DNA of 64,000 nt, from assembly GCF_026340975.1 (NCBI RefSeq), contig NZ_JAPEOS010000003.1, positions 868,001-932,000 of the forward strand, written 5' to 3'. Of the stretch, positions 52,134 through 59,729 are shown piece by piece (the stretch's first letter is position 1; the number at the start of each line of letters is the position of its first letter). The position numbers and the translations under genes are program-made. Under the pieces are notes generated by a model, which did no database searches, was not told the origin of the DNA, and was given only the letters and a program-made list of their open reading frames with translations. Source of the DNA: Streptomyces sp. NBC_01214 (GTDB lineage: Bacteria; Actinomycetota; Actinomycetes; Streptomycetales; Streptomycetaceae).

Positions 52134-53345
52134 ATGGCGAAGACGATCAAGAAGCTGAGCCCGGAAGCGGGGCGGACCGACACCGAGGGCCTGCGCGCGT
52201 TCGACGCGGACGCCCTCGCGAAGTGCGCGGCCGACGCCGGCCAGCCGTGGTGGCGCCGCCGGGCCTGCGCGCAGGCCCTGGCCGGACGGGTGCCGGAGCG
52301 GCGCGTGCCCCGGTTGATCGCCTGCATCCAGGACACCGGTGACGTGAGCGAAGTGCGCATCGCGCTGCTGGGCCTGCTCGCGGACCGCCCCGAGCTGCTG
52401 CCCTGGCTGCGGCACGAGGACCGGCAGCAGGACGGCGCGTACGGCATGGCCGAGGCGGTCCTGGGGGCCCGCGGCGCGCTCGGCGACCTGACGGCGGCGG
52501 GCGCCCTGGCGACGCTCGCCTTCAACCCGTGGCGTCACCGGCGGGAAACCGGCGAGGAGGGCCTCGACGCGCTGGCCGCCCGGTACTGGTTCGAGACGGT
52601 GCTGGCCGAACTCGACGGGGCCCGGCCCGAGGACCGCTCCGCCGGCGTCCGCCTGCGCCACCACGCCGGCGAGGACGTCACCGATGCGCTCGCCGACCCC
52701 GACCGGGCGGTCGCGTACCGCGCCCAGGAGTTCCAGACCGACCCCGAACGGCTGCGCGGCTACCTCGCCGGGGCGCCGACCGAAGAGGCGAAGCTGTGGG
52801 CCCTGTACGCGCTGCACCGGCTGACCGATGACACCGCCGAGACCCGGCGGCGGTACGAGGAGCTGGGGCGGCCCCGGGTCGAGGTGGCCGTGGACGAGGA
52901 ACTGCGCGCGGCGATCGTCCACGAGTACGGGCAGTGGGCCGAGGAGCGGACCGATCCGCGGTGGCGGATCGAGGCCGTGTGCACGCAGCCGCCGCCGGCT
53001 TCCGACCCGGCCGAGCAGCTACAGCGGGCCATGGCCGCCCTCAGCGCCGCGGGCCTCGCCCCGAAGCCGCCGGTCTCCTGCGGAGAGGACAACGGACAGG
53101 GGGACGGTACGTACCACGTGATCGGCTACGGCCCGAGCGACAGCAAGGTGTTCATCAGCACCCTCGGCCGGTTCGCCACCGATCACGACGACGATCCGGA
53201 CGTGCGCCGTGCCCTCGAGTCCGCCGGCTTCCGCTGGATCGACCACGCCGTCGGCTCCATCCAGGTCACCGACCTCGGGGTGTACTACTTCGGCAGCCGC
53301 GACCCGTTGGACGTCCACACCCTGCTCTTCTACTGGCAGGACTAG
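52134..53345 (+). CDS. HEAT-repeat-like protein, unknown function
   Basis: 403 residues. The first 260 residues are helical with repeat-like pairs (WWRRRACAQALAGRVPERRV, RLIACIQDTGDVSEVRIALL, AKLWALYALHRLT), suggesting HEAT or Armadillo-type solenoids that scaffold protein interactions. The last 70 residues are beta-rich (YHVIGYGPSDSKVFISTLG and GVYYFGSRDPLDVHTLLFY). No catalytic motif is seen. It is divergent from recQ. Its TAG stop lies in a 9-bp tandem repeat so that further in-frame TAG codons follow. Confidence 0.65.
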   Translation: MAKTIKKLSPEAGRTDTEGLRAFDADALAKCAADAGQPWWRRRACAQALAGRVPERRVPRLIACIQDTGDVSEVRIALLGLLADRPELLPWLRHEDRQQDGAYGMAEAVLGARGALGDLTAAGALATLAFNPWRHRRETGEEGLDALAARYWFETVLAELDGARPEDRSAGVRLRHHAGEDVTDALADPDRAVAYRAQEFQTDPERLRGYLAGAPTEEAKLWALYALHRLTDDTAETRRRYEELGRPRVEVAVDEELRAAIVHEYGQWAEERTDPRWRIEAVCTQPPPASDPAEQLQRAMAALSAAGLAPKPPVSCGEDNGQGDGTYHVIGYGPSDSKVFISTLGRFATDHDDDPDVRRALESAGFRWIDHAVGSIQVTDLGVYYFGSRDPLDVHTLLFYWQD

Positions 53346-53379
53346 CAGGACTAGCAGGACTAGCAGGACGAGCAGGACC
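53335..53379. repeat. Five 9-bp repeats containing the stop codon of the HEAT-like gene
   Basis: Units close to AGCAGGACT. The gene stops at TAG 53343-53345; with a period of nine, in-frame TAG codons recur at 53352 and 53361. Confidence 0.9.
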
Positions 53380-53463
53380 GGGCCCGGCCGGCCCGGTAGG
53401 CGCCCTGCCGGCGCGGTTGCGTTCCGCCCTATGATCGTCACTCCGCGTACGAGGGGGGCTGGT

Positions 53464-55524
53464 ATGGGGGCAGGCGGGGCGGCAGCGCAGCGGCCGCAGG
53501 ACGCGCGGCGGCAGGAGCGGTTGCTCCGGGAACAGTGGGAGGCCGCCCGCCGGCAGGCCCTGCGGTGGGGAGCGGTCGGCGAGGGCGAACAGCGCGTCCT
53601 CGCCCAGCTGTTGGTGCTGACCGCGCGCGGGTGGCGGCTGCTCGTCGACCGACAGTGGTCCGGGGCGCGGACCGCTGACGCGGACGTGCTGCTGGTGGGG
53701 CCCGGTGGTGTCTTCGTCCTCCAGGTCACCGCCGGCGGCGAGCCGGGCGACGGACGGGCAGCCGGGCTGCTCACCGCCACGAAGGCCGCCGAGAGCGCGG
53801 TGGCGTCCCTCGGCATGTCACCGGTGGCGGTCCAGCCGCTCATGGTGTTGGCCGGGCGGCGTTTCGACGCGAGCCGCGGCCGGATACGGCTCCTGGGCGA
53901 ACACGAGATCGGCCCGGTGCTGCTCTCCGAGCGCCACCGGCTGCGCGCGGAGTCGGTCCGTGCGATCGCCGATCATCTGGAGCGGGTGTTCCCCGGCTAC
54001 GCGGGGTTAGCGGTCGACCTACAGCCGCCGCCGGCGCCCGAGCACCACCGACCGGGCTCCCCGGACGGGCTGTTCGACCTGGAAGGGCTGCGTGACGCGG
54101 CCTTGAAGGGGGCGCTGGAGGGGCCGATCGAGCAGTGGATGACCTTCCTCCACCCCGATCAGGTGGCGCTGGTGCGCCGCAACTGGGCGGGCCCGGCCCG
54201 CATCAGCGGACCGGCGGGCACCGGCAAGACGGTCGTCGCCCTGCACCGTGCGGCCCACCTGGCCCGGCGGACCACCGGCCGGATCCTGTACGTCACCTTC
54301 GCCAACAACCTGCCCCGGGTGCAGAGCACCTTCCTGCGGGCCATGGCCCCGGCCGTCGCCGATCGGGTGGACTTCAGCAGCCTCCACTCCTGGGCGCAGG
54401 AGTTCCTCCAGGAGCGGGGCACACCGGTACGGCTGCACAGGGACAAGGCCGAGACCGCCTTCAGCCTCGCCTGGAAGAACGTCGGCCGCCGGAGCCCCTT
54501 GGCCGAGCTCGACCCGGCCCCCGCCTACTGGCGCGAAGAGATCGACTACGTCATCAAGGGGCGGGGCCTCACCCGCTTCGAGGAGTACGTGAGCGTCCCC
54601 CGGCGGCGGCGGAAGGCGCGCCTGCACCGTGCGCACCGGCAGTCGATGTGGGAGCTGTACGAGGCGTACGAAGCGCTGCGCTGTGAGCGCGGCGTCCACG
54701 ACTTCAACGACGTCCTCTCCCTGGCGCTGGCCGAAGCGGCCCGCCGGCGCGAGCAGCCCCCGTACGCGGCCGTGATCGTGGACGAGGTCCAGGACCTCAC
54801 GCTCGTCGGCGTGCGCCTGCTGCACGCGCTCGTCGGCGACGTGCCGAACGGTCTGCTGCTCGTCGGCGACGGCCAGCAGACCGTGTACCCGGGGGGCTTC
54901 CGGCTCAGCGACGCGGGGATCGACATCCGCGGCGACCGGGGCCAGGTGCTGCGCACCAACTACCGCAACAGCAAGCAGATCCTGGACGCGGCCCTCACCG
55001 TCGTGGCCGACGACGCCTTCGAGGACCTCGACGGCGAGCGCACCTCGGGCCGCCGCGACGTCGACCTCACCTACCACGACGGGGACGTCGTACGCGTTGC
55101 CAGGCCCACGCTGGAAGCCCACGACGGGGCACTCCTGGACGCCCTGCGTTCCCTGCCCGACGGAGCGCCGGCGGACACCGCCCTGCTGTGCCCCTCCATG
55201 CGCGCCGTCGGCCACTACCAGCGGCTGCTCACCCAGTCCGGCATCCCGGTCTGCCTGTTGGAGCACTACGACGGCCGCGCGGTCGACGCGGTGAAGCTGG
55301 GCACCTACCGCAGGGCCAAGGGCCTGGAGTTCAAGAACGTCCTCCTGCCCCAGTACGACGCGGTGTTCGCGCACGGGACCCCGGCCGGCACGGCGGGCGG
55401 TACGGCGGGCGGTACGGAGACGTCGGAGACGGCCCGCGAGCGTGAGGAACTGCTCCGCAGCCAGCTCTTCGTGGCGATGACCCGGGCCCGCGACCTGCTC
55501 TGGCTCGGCCGCGTCACCACGTAG
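53464..55524 (+). CDS. UvrD/Rep-like DNA helicase with NERD-like N-terminal domain
   Basis: 686 residues; ATG 53464 with GAGGGGGG five bases upstream (ATG 53431 is an alternative). Residues about 40-190 resemble a NERD/nuclease-related domain: EGEQRVLAQLLVL, DRQWSGARTADADVLLVGPGGVFVLQVTA. The helicase part has Walker A ISGPAGTGKTVVALHRA, Walker B VIVDEVQDLT, VGDGQQTVYPGGFRL and, near the end, KGLEFKNVLLPQYD and FVAMTRARDLLWL. It is a superfamily I enzyme. A TTA codon at 54007-54009 suggests bldA dependence, unusual for a housekeeping helicase. Confidence 0.88.
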   Translation: MGAGGAAAQRPQDARRQERLLREQWEAARRQALRWGAVGEGEQRVLAQLLVLTARGWRLLVDRQWSGARTADADVLLVGPGGVFVLQVTAGGEPGDGRAAGLLTATKAAESAVASLGMSPVAVQPLMVLAGRRFDASRGRIRLLGEHEIGPVLLSERHRLRAESVRAIADHLERVFPGYAGLAVDLQPPPAPEHHRPGSPDGLFDLEGLRDAALKGALEGPIEQWMTFLHPDQVALVRRNWAGPARISGPAGTGKTVVALHRAAHLARRTTGRILYVTFANNLPRVQSTFLRAMAPAVADRVDFSSLHSWAQEFLQERGTPVRLHRDKAETAFSLAWKNVGRRSPLAELDPAPAYWREEIDYVIKGRGLTRFEEYVSVPRRRRKARLHRAHRQSMWELYEAYEALRCERGVHDFNDVLSLALAEAARRREQPPYAAVIVDEVQDLTLVGVRLLHALVGDVPNGLLLVGDGQQTVYPGGFRLSDAGIDIRGDRGQVLRTNYRNSKQILDAALTVVADDAFEDLDGERTSGRRDVDLTYHDGDVVRVARPTLEAHDGALLDALRSLPDGAPADTALLCPSMRAVGHYQRLLTQSGIPVCLLEHYDGRAVDAVKLGTYRRAKGLEFKNVLLPQYDAVFAHGTPAGTAGGTAGGTETSETAREREELLRSQLFVAMTRARDLLWLGRVTT

Positions 55525-55541
55525 CGGCCGCGTCACCACGT
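55506..55541. repeat. 17-bp direct repeat around the helicase stop codon
   Basis: CGGCCGCGTCACCACGT occurs at 55506-55522 and 55525-55541; the TAG stop (55522-55524) lies at the junction. Confidence 0.85.
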
Positions 55542-55672
55542 GGCGCAAGAGAGTCGCAGCCTAGGGCGCGGGGAGGCGTGCTGCCAGGGTGCGCTGCGTC
55601 CTGGTCGGTCTGTTGCGGCTTGTCCAGACTCGGTCGGGCGGGTTCATCCGCTTAACGAGGAGTAGGGCAGCG

Positions 55673-56407
55673 ATGAGGAACGAAGCCAAAGTGGTGGCCA
55701 TCACCGGAGCCAGCAGCGGGATCGGGGAGGCGACGGCCCGGCGGCTCGCCGCCGACGGCCACCGGTTGCTCCTGGGCGCGCGGCGCGGCGATCGGCTCGC
55801 GGCGCTCAGCCGGGAGATCAACGAGGCAGGTGGTACGGCGGCCTTCCAACGGCTGGACGTCACCGACGCCGCCGACGTGCAGGCCTTCGTGGCCGCCGCC
55901 CGGGAGCACTACGGCCGATTGGACGTCATGGTCAACAACGCCGGGGTGATGCCGCTCTCGCCGCTGGCCGCGCTGAAGGTCGACGAGTGGGACCGGACGA
56001 TCGACGTGAACGTGAAGGGCGTGCTGCACGGGATCGCCGCCGCCCTGCCGGTGATGCGCGCCCAGGGCGGCGGGCACTTCGTGAACGTCGCCTCCGTCGG
56101 CGCGTACGAGGTGTCGCCCACTGCGGCCGTCTACTGCGCCACCAAGTTCGCCGTGCGCGCCCTGTCCGAGGGGCTGCGCCAGGAGTCGGACGGCTCCGTC
56201 CGGGTCACCCTGGTCTCTCCGGGCGTGACCGAGTCGGAGCTGGCCGAAGGGATCTCCGATCCTGCCGCGCGCGAGGCCATGAAGGCCTATCGCGCCGTGG
56301 CGCTGCCGGCGTCCGCCATCGCCGGAGCCATTGCCTATGCCGTCGCCCAGCCGGCCGAGGTCGACGTCAACGAGATCGTCGTACGCCCTGCTGCGAGTGC
56401 GCAGTGA
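55673..56407 (+). CDS. SDR-family oxidoreductase
   Basis: 244 residues; ATG 55673 with GAGGAG upstream. SDR motifs: VVAITGASSGIGEATARRL, MVNNAGVMPLSPL, the Ser in NVASVGAYEVSPTAAVYCATK (YxxxK as YCATK). It resembles the NADP-dependent YdfG/clavulanate-dehydrogenase-like subgroup of short-chain dehydrogenases. Its stop overlaps the start of the following SnoaL-like gene (GTGA), so the two are translationally coupled and likely act together on one substrate, which is unknown. Confidence 0.92.
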   Translation: MRNEAKVVAITGASSGIGEATARRLAADGHRLLLGARRGDRLAALSREINEAGGTAAFQRLDVTDAADVQAFVAAAREHYGRLDVMVNNAGVMPLSPLAALKVDEWDRTIDVNVKGVLHGIAAALPVMRAQGGGHFVNVASVGAYEVSPTAAVYCATKFAVRALSEGLRQESDGSVRVTLVSPGVTESELAEGISDPAAREAMKAYRAVALPASAIAGAIAYAVAQPAEVDVNEIVVRPAASAQ

Positions 56408-56883
56408 CCACGGGGACCGAAGGGACGTACGAGGACCTGCTGCGCCGACTGCGGGTCCTGGAGGACAAGGAAGCGTTGCGGCGGCTCATGATCCGCGGTT
56501 GGCGGGCGCTGGACCGCAAGGACTGGCGGACCTGGAGCGAGTGCTGGGCCGATGACGCGGTGCTGGACTTCGGGCCGTGGGGAGAGATCCAGGGGAGGGA
56601 GTCGGTCCGGGCGAAGGTGGAGCAGGCGGAGGCGCACTTCCCGAGCATGCAGCACCACATCCTGAACATGGACTTCCAGGTGAAGGACGACCGTGCGACG
56701 GGCATCGGGTACATGTGGTTCGTTGCCGTGACCGGAAGCGGGCAGACCTCTTCGCCCTACTCCATGGGCGGTCCGTACGACTGGGAGTTCCGCCGGGATC
56801 CCGAGGGCGGCTGGCTCCTGGTCCGCCAGCGTCTCGGCGTCTGGTGGACCGACGGGGAGCAGACGCCCCAGGGCCTCGGCTAG
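56404..56883 (+). CDS. SnoaL-like (NTF2-fold) protein
   Basis: 159 residues from GTG 56404, overlapping the SDR stop. The sequence follows the SnoaL_4/NTF2 plan: VLEDKEALRRLMIRGWRALDRKDWRTW, ECWADDAVLDFGPWG, SVRAKVEQAEAHFPSMQHHI and WEFRRDPEGGWLLVRQRL. Members include polyketide cyclases, ketosteroid-isomerase-like enzymes and ring-hydroxylating dioxygenase partners. The coupling to an SDR suggests a small dehydrogenation/isomerisation pair, an inference from position only. Confidence 0.85.
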   Translation: MTTGTEGTYEDLLRRLRVLEDKEALRRLMIRGWRALDRKDWRTWSECWADDAVLDFGPWGEIQGRESVRAKVEQAEAHFPSMQHHILNMDFQVKDDRATGIGYMWFVAVTGSGQTSSPYSMGGPYDWEFRRDPEGGWLLVRQRLGVWWTDGEQTPQGLG

Positions 56884-57133
56884 GCCGTCTTTTGCGGATC
56901 TTGCCGGGCCCGCAGCGCCCGGCACCGCACCTGATCCCCCAGACTCCGTCCGGGGGACCCCCAGGTTGTCGGGGCGCCCGAGTGCGTCCAGGACGCGGCG
57001 CGCTCGAAAGAGACGACCCAGGCCGTGTCGTACGCCGAGGACTCCCGGTAGGGCCACCGATGGTGGTACGTCCGGGGGTTGCGCGGTGTGTCTGCGCGGT
57101 CGGTGGCGGCGGAGTCCCCTTCAATGGCGCCGC

Positions 57134-57928
57134 ATGACCTCCTCCGCACTGCACCAGCCGTCGGCGCGCGCCGCGGCCCCGTACACCCGCCGGTCGGTCC
57201 TCACGGGTGCCTTCGCCCTGACGGCCGCCGCGGCACTGCCGCTCGCCACGGCGGGGCGGGCGTACTCCGCCGCCGGCCCGGACATCATCGGCTGTGCCGC
57301 CTGGGGTGCGCGGGCGGCGTCCGAACCCGTCGTCGTCCTGGCCAACGGCCCGGAGCGGATCATCGTCCACCACACGGCGACGGCGAACGTGACGGACTAC
57401 TCGAAGCAGCGCGCCTTCGCCCTCGCCCGCGCCATCCAGACGTACCACATGGACATGCAGGGCTGGATCGACACGGGTCAGCACTTCACCGTCAGCCGCG
57501 GGGCCTTCGTGCTGGAGGGACGCCACAACAGCCTGGCGGAGCTGCGCACCGGCACCCGCCAGGTGCGGGCGGCACACTGCGTGGGCCAGAACACCGTGTC
57601 GATCGGCATCGAGAACGAGGGCACGTACACCTCGCAGGACCCGCCGGCGGCGCAGTACGCGGCCCTGGCCGACCTGTGCGCCCACGTCTGCGACCAGTAC
57701 GGCCTGCCCGCGTCGGAGATCTACGGCCACCGCGACTTCAACGCCACCTCCTGCCCCGGCGACCGCCTCTACGCCATGCTCCCGACCCTGCGCAGGGACG
57801 TCGCCGTCCGACTCGGCACGCCCCTGTCGCAGGAGGCGGCCGACCCGATCGAGGACCTGGTCCGCCAGGCCACCGGTCGGCCGGCTACGGATTACGCGGA
57901 ATACCTCCCGGCGGGTCTCCTGTCCTGA
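57134..57928 (+). CDS. Secreted N-acetylmuramoyl-L-alanine amidase (PGRP/amidase_2-type)
   Basis: 264 residues. The N-terminus RRSVLTGAFALTAAAALPLA has a twin-arginine motif, so export is likely by Tat. The amidase/PGRP domain spans about 60-225: ERIIVHHTATANVTDYS (zinc His), GWIDTGQHFTVSRGAFVLEGR, AAHCVGQNTVSIGIENEG, SEIYGHRDFNATSCPG (His and Cys ligands). It cleaves the amide bond between muramic acid and the stem peptide. The usual Tyr in the middle of the site cannot be placed with certainty. No ribosome-binding site is obvious. Confidence 0.9.
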   Translation: MTSSALHQPSARAAAPYTRRSVLTGAFALTAAAALPLATAGRAYSAAGPDIIGCAAWGARAASEPVVVLANGPERIIVHHTATANVTDYSKQRAFALARAIQTYHMDMQGWIDTGQHFTVSRGAFVLEGRHNSLAELRTGTRQVRAAHCVGQNTVSIGIENEGTYTSQDPPAAQYAALADLCAHVCDQYGLPASEIYGHRDFNATSCPGDRLYAMLPTLRRDVAVRLGTPLSQEAADPIEDLVRQATGRPATDYAEYLPAGLLS

Positions 57929-57947
57929 CGGTCCGCCGCCGCCCGGG

Positions 57948-58397
57948 CTACAGCCGCCAGTACGTACCGGCACGGGCATCGACGTGCACCACGTGGCGGC
58001 CGACGCGCACCACGTGGTGGCCCGGGCCGGACCAGGAGCCGCAGGCGCCGTCGGCAGCGGGCAGCGGGGTCCAGATCTCCAGGAAGGTGCTGCCGTCCGG
58101 GTTGGTGCCCCGCTCGACGAGGTTTGCACCGTCCCACCGGAAGGTGCCGGCGTCTTCGCCGGGCTCGCCGGTGAGGTGGTGGAAGTGCACCTGGGAGCCG
58201 TCGAAGGACGTCGTACCGGCGAAGCCCCGGCTGTCGGCGTAGTACGACCCGGCCTGCAGCCACACCACTTCGCGGTCCTCGACGAGGGGTCCGCCGTCGC
58301 GGCTGATGCCGCGCCGCAGCCAGGCGCCGTGCTCGGGCACGGGGACGCCGGGGCCGTCCGGGAGGCGCCCGCCCGGCCCGGGCTCAGGCGCGGTCAT
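57948..58397 (-). CDS. Hypothetical protein, beta-rich
   Basis: 149 residues; ATG 58397 is chosen since it overlaps the stop of the upstream Ohr-like gene. Beta-strand-rich sequence with WLQAGSYYADSRGFAGTTSF, VHFHHLTGEPGEDAGTFRW and GTNPDGSTFLEIWTP. This resembles a small barrel, similar to some lipocalin-like proteins of unknown function. No signal peptide. The coupling to the peroxiredoxin-like gene suggests a stress-linked role, not proven. Confidence 0.6.
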   Translation of the reverse strand: MTAPEPGPGGRLPDGPGVPVPEHGAWLRRGISRDGGPLVEDREVVWLQAGSYYADSRGFAGTTSFDGSQVHFHHLTGEPGEDAGTFRWDGANLVERGTNPDGSTFLEIWTPLPAADGACGSWSGPGHHVVRVGRHVVHVDARAGTYWRL

Positions 58398-58872
58398 CGG
58401 CGGCGGACCCGGCGGACCCGGTGGCCTCGGTGGCCCCGGCGGCATCCGCCACGGCCAGGAGCGTCAGCGGTACGTTGCCGCGCACGGCCTGCGAGTACGG
58501 GCAGACCGCGTCCGCCCGGTGCAGCAGGGGCTGGAGGTCCGCCGCCCGCCACCCGGGCAGGCTGACGGTGAGCGTCACCGCGAGGCCGTAGCCGGCGGGC
58601 GTGTCCGTGGTGCCGAGCTGGACCTCGCAGGCCACCCGTGCGGTGGAGGCGTCCGCCCCGAACTCGACGGCGACCTCCGCGAGCGCCGAGGTGAAGCAGG
58701 CGGCGAAGCCGGCCGCGAACAGCTGCTCGGGGTTGGTGGTGCCGGGCACCTTCTTGCGCGGCGGGGCGAGGCGGACGTCCAGGCGTCCGTCGTCCGTGCG
58801 GACGGATCCGGTACGTCCCCCCGCGGCGTGCGCGGTCGTCCGGTACAGGCTGCGGGTGAGTGGCACGGTCAT
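58384..58872 (-). CDS. OsmC/Ohr-family peroxide-reducing protein
   Basis: 162 residues; ATG 58872. Ohr-family motifs: TAHAAGGRTGSVRTDDGRLDV, GTTNPEQLFAAGFAACFTSAL (first reactive Cys) and HRADAVCPYSQAVRGNV (second Cys). Ohr proteins reduce organic hydroperoxides using a cysteine pair and lipoylated proteins. No OhrR (MarR-type) gene is adjacent, so regulation is unclear. The C-terminus carries an Ala/Thr/Gly-rich tail beyond the usual length of about 140. Confidence 0.9.
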   Translation of the reverse strand: MTVPLTRSLYRTTAHAAGGRTGSVRTDDGRLDVRLAPPRKKVPGTTNPEQLFAAGFAACFTSALAEVAVEFGADASTARVACEVQLGTTDTPAGYGLAVTLTVSLPGWRAADLQPLLHRADAVCPYSQAVRGNVPLTLLAVADAAGATEATGSAGSAADDRA

Positions 58873-59121
58873 GGCGTACGCCCATCTTGCTCGACGAGGA
58901 CGCTGCCCGGGTGCGGACAGCGGACGGCGCTGCTCGTGCAGCACCTCGCGCGTCGTCGTGCGTAACCGGGTACGGCGCATCTCGTCCGGGGCCTTGGACC
59001 GGCCGCCGGACAATCTAGCAATGCGGGCGGCGGTCGGGGACGTCCCCCGCGGTGAAGTTCCTCACGGGGCCGGCGCCGGCCCGCCCGCCGGCGCCGCGGC
59101 CCCGCTCCCTAGACTCGGCCC

Positions 59122-59346
59122 GTGGACGAGATGAGATGCACGTACTGCGGTGGCGTCGGCCTGGAGCCGGGTTTCGTCGAGGACGCCGGCGAGGGGGCCC
59201 GGGGGTACGCGCGCTGGATCGCCGGGGCGATGGAACGCGGCCTGTTCGGCGGTGCCAAACGGCTGGGAAAGCCCCGGCGGCGCATCGAGGCGTACCGCTG
59301 CCCGCACTGCGCCCACCTGGAGCTCTTCGCCACCGAAGCCGTCTGA
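59122..59346 (+). CDS. Small zinc-ribbon protein
   Basis: 74 residues from GTG 59122. Two C-x2-C pairs (CTYCGG near the start and CPHCAH near the end) frame a basic middle segment, a classic small zinc ribbon. ARGYARWIAGAMERGLFGG between them is helical. Related proteins in Streptomyces are annotated only by domain of unknown function; a nucleic-acid or protein-binding role is plausible. Confidence 0.7.
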   Translation: MDEMRCTYCGGVGLEPGFVEDAGEGARGYARWIAGAMERGLFGGAKRLGKPRRRIEAYRCPHCAHLELFATEAV

Positions 59347-59367
59347 CGGCCGGCCGCCGCGCCCGAG

Positions 59368-59559
59368 TCAGGGCGCGTGGTGCTGGATGCCCCGCTGACC
59401 GGGTACCCGGGTCGACCGGGGAGCGCCCGGGCGGCGGCGGTCGGCCCGCTGTCGCCGGCCCGGGAACGGGTTGCGCCGCACGGTGGCGCTGGGGGCCGCG
59501 ATCAGAAGGGCGACAAGTGCGAGGACCGCGACGAGGATGAGCACGTTGACGAGGTTCAT
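59368..59559 (-). CDS. Small single-pass membrane protein
   Basis: 63 residues; ATG 59559 with AGGA upstream. A hydrophobic helix (MNLVNVLILVAVLALVALLI) is followed by a strongly basic Arg/Pro-rich tail, as in a membrane anchor with a cytoplasmic nucleic-acid- or lipid-binding end. No family is recognised. A 12-base inverted repeat lies just upstream. Confidence 0.5.
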   Translation of the reverse strand: MNLVNVLILVAVLALVALLIAAPSATVRRNPFPGRRQRADRRRPGAPRSTRVPGQRGIQHHAP

Positions 59560-59597
59560 GGTCCTGCCTTTCGTCGAGTGTTGACTGCCTGTCACTA

Positions 59598-59646
59598 CAT
59601 CTTGTTACCGAATTGCGGGTCGTTAAACACAGAGGGTGACAAGATG
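59598..59646. promoter_or_regulatory. Inverted repeat, 12-base arms, possible operator
   Basis: CATCTTGTTACC (59598-59609) and GGTGACAAGATG (59635-59646) pair with one mismatch across a 25-base, AT-rich centre. It lies 40-85 bases upstream of the small membrane-protein gene in an otherwise AT-rich promoter region. Confidence 0.45.
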
Positions 59647-59729
59647 CGTCGTTCAAGGTCGTGTTGGTGCCGTGCCGGCAAAGGCTGCCGGATGCACGTC
59701 ACTTGGCGAATCGGCCGCACCTGCCGCCC

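Noticed and set aside
50120..52342. 740-codon plus-strand open frame
   Set aside because: Antisense to recQ, whose helicase motifs are complete on the other strand.
53335..53379. Short regular repeats considered as a CRISPR array
   Set aside because: The unit is only 9 bp with no spacers; no cas genes are in the window.
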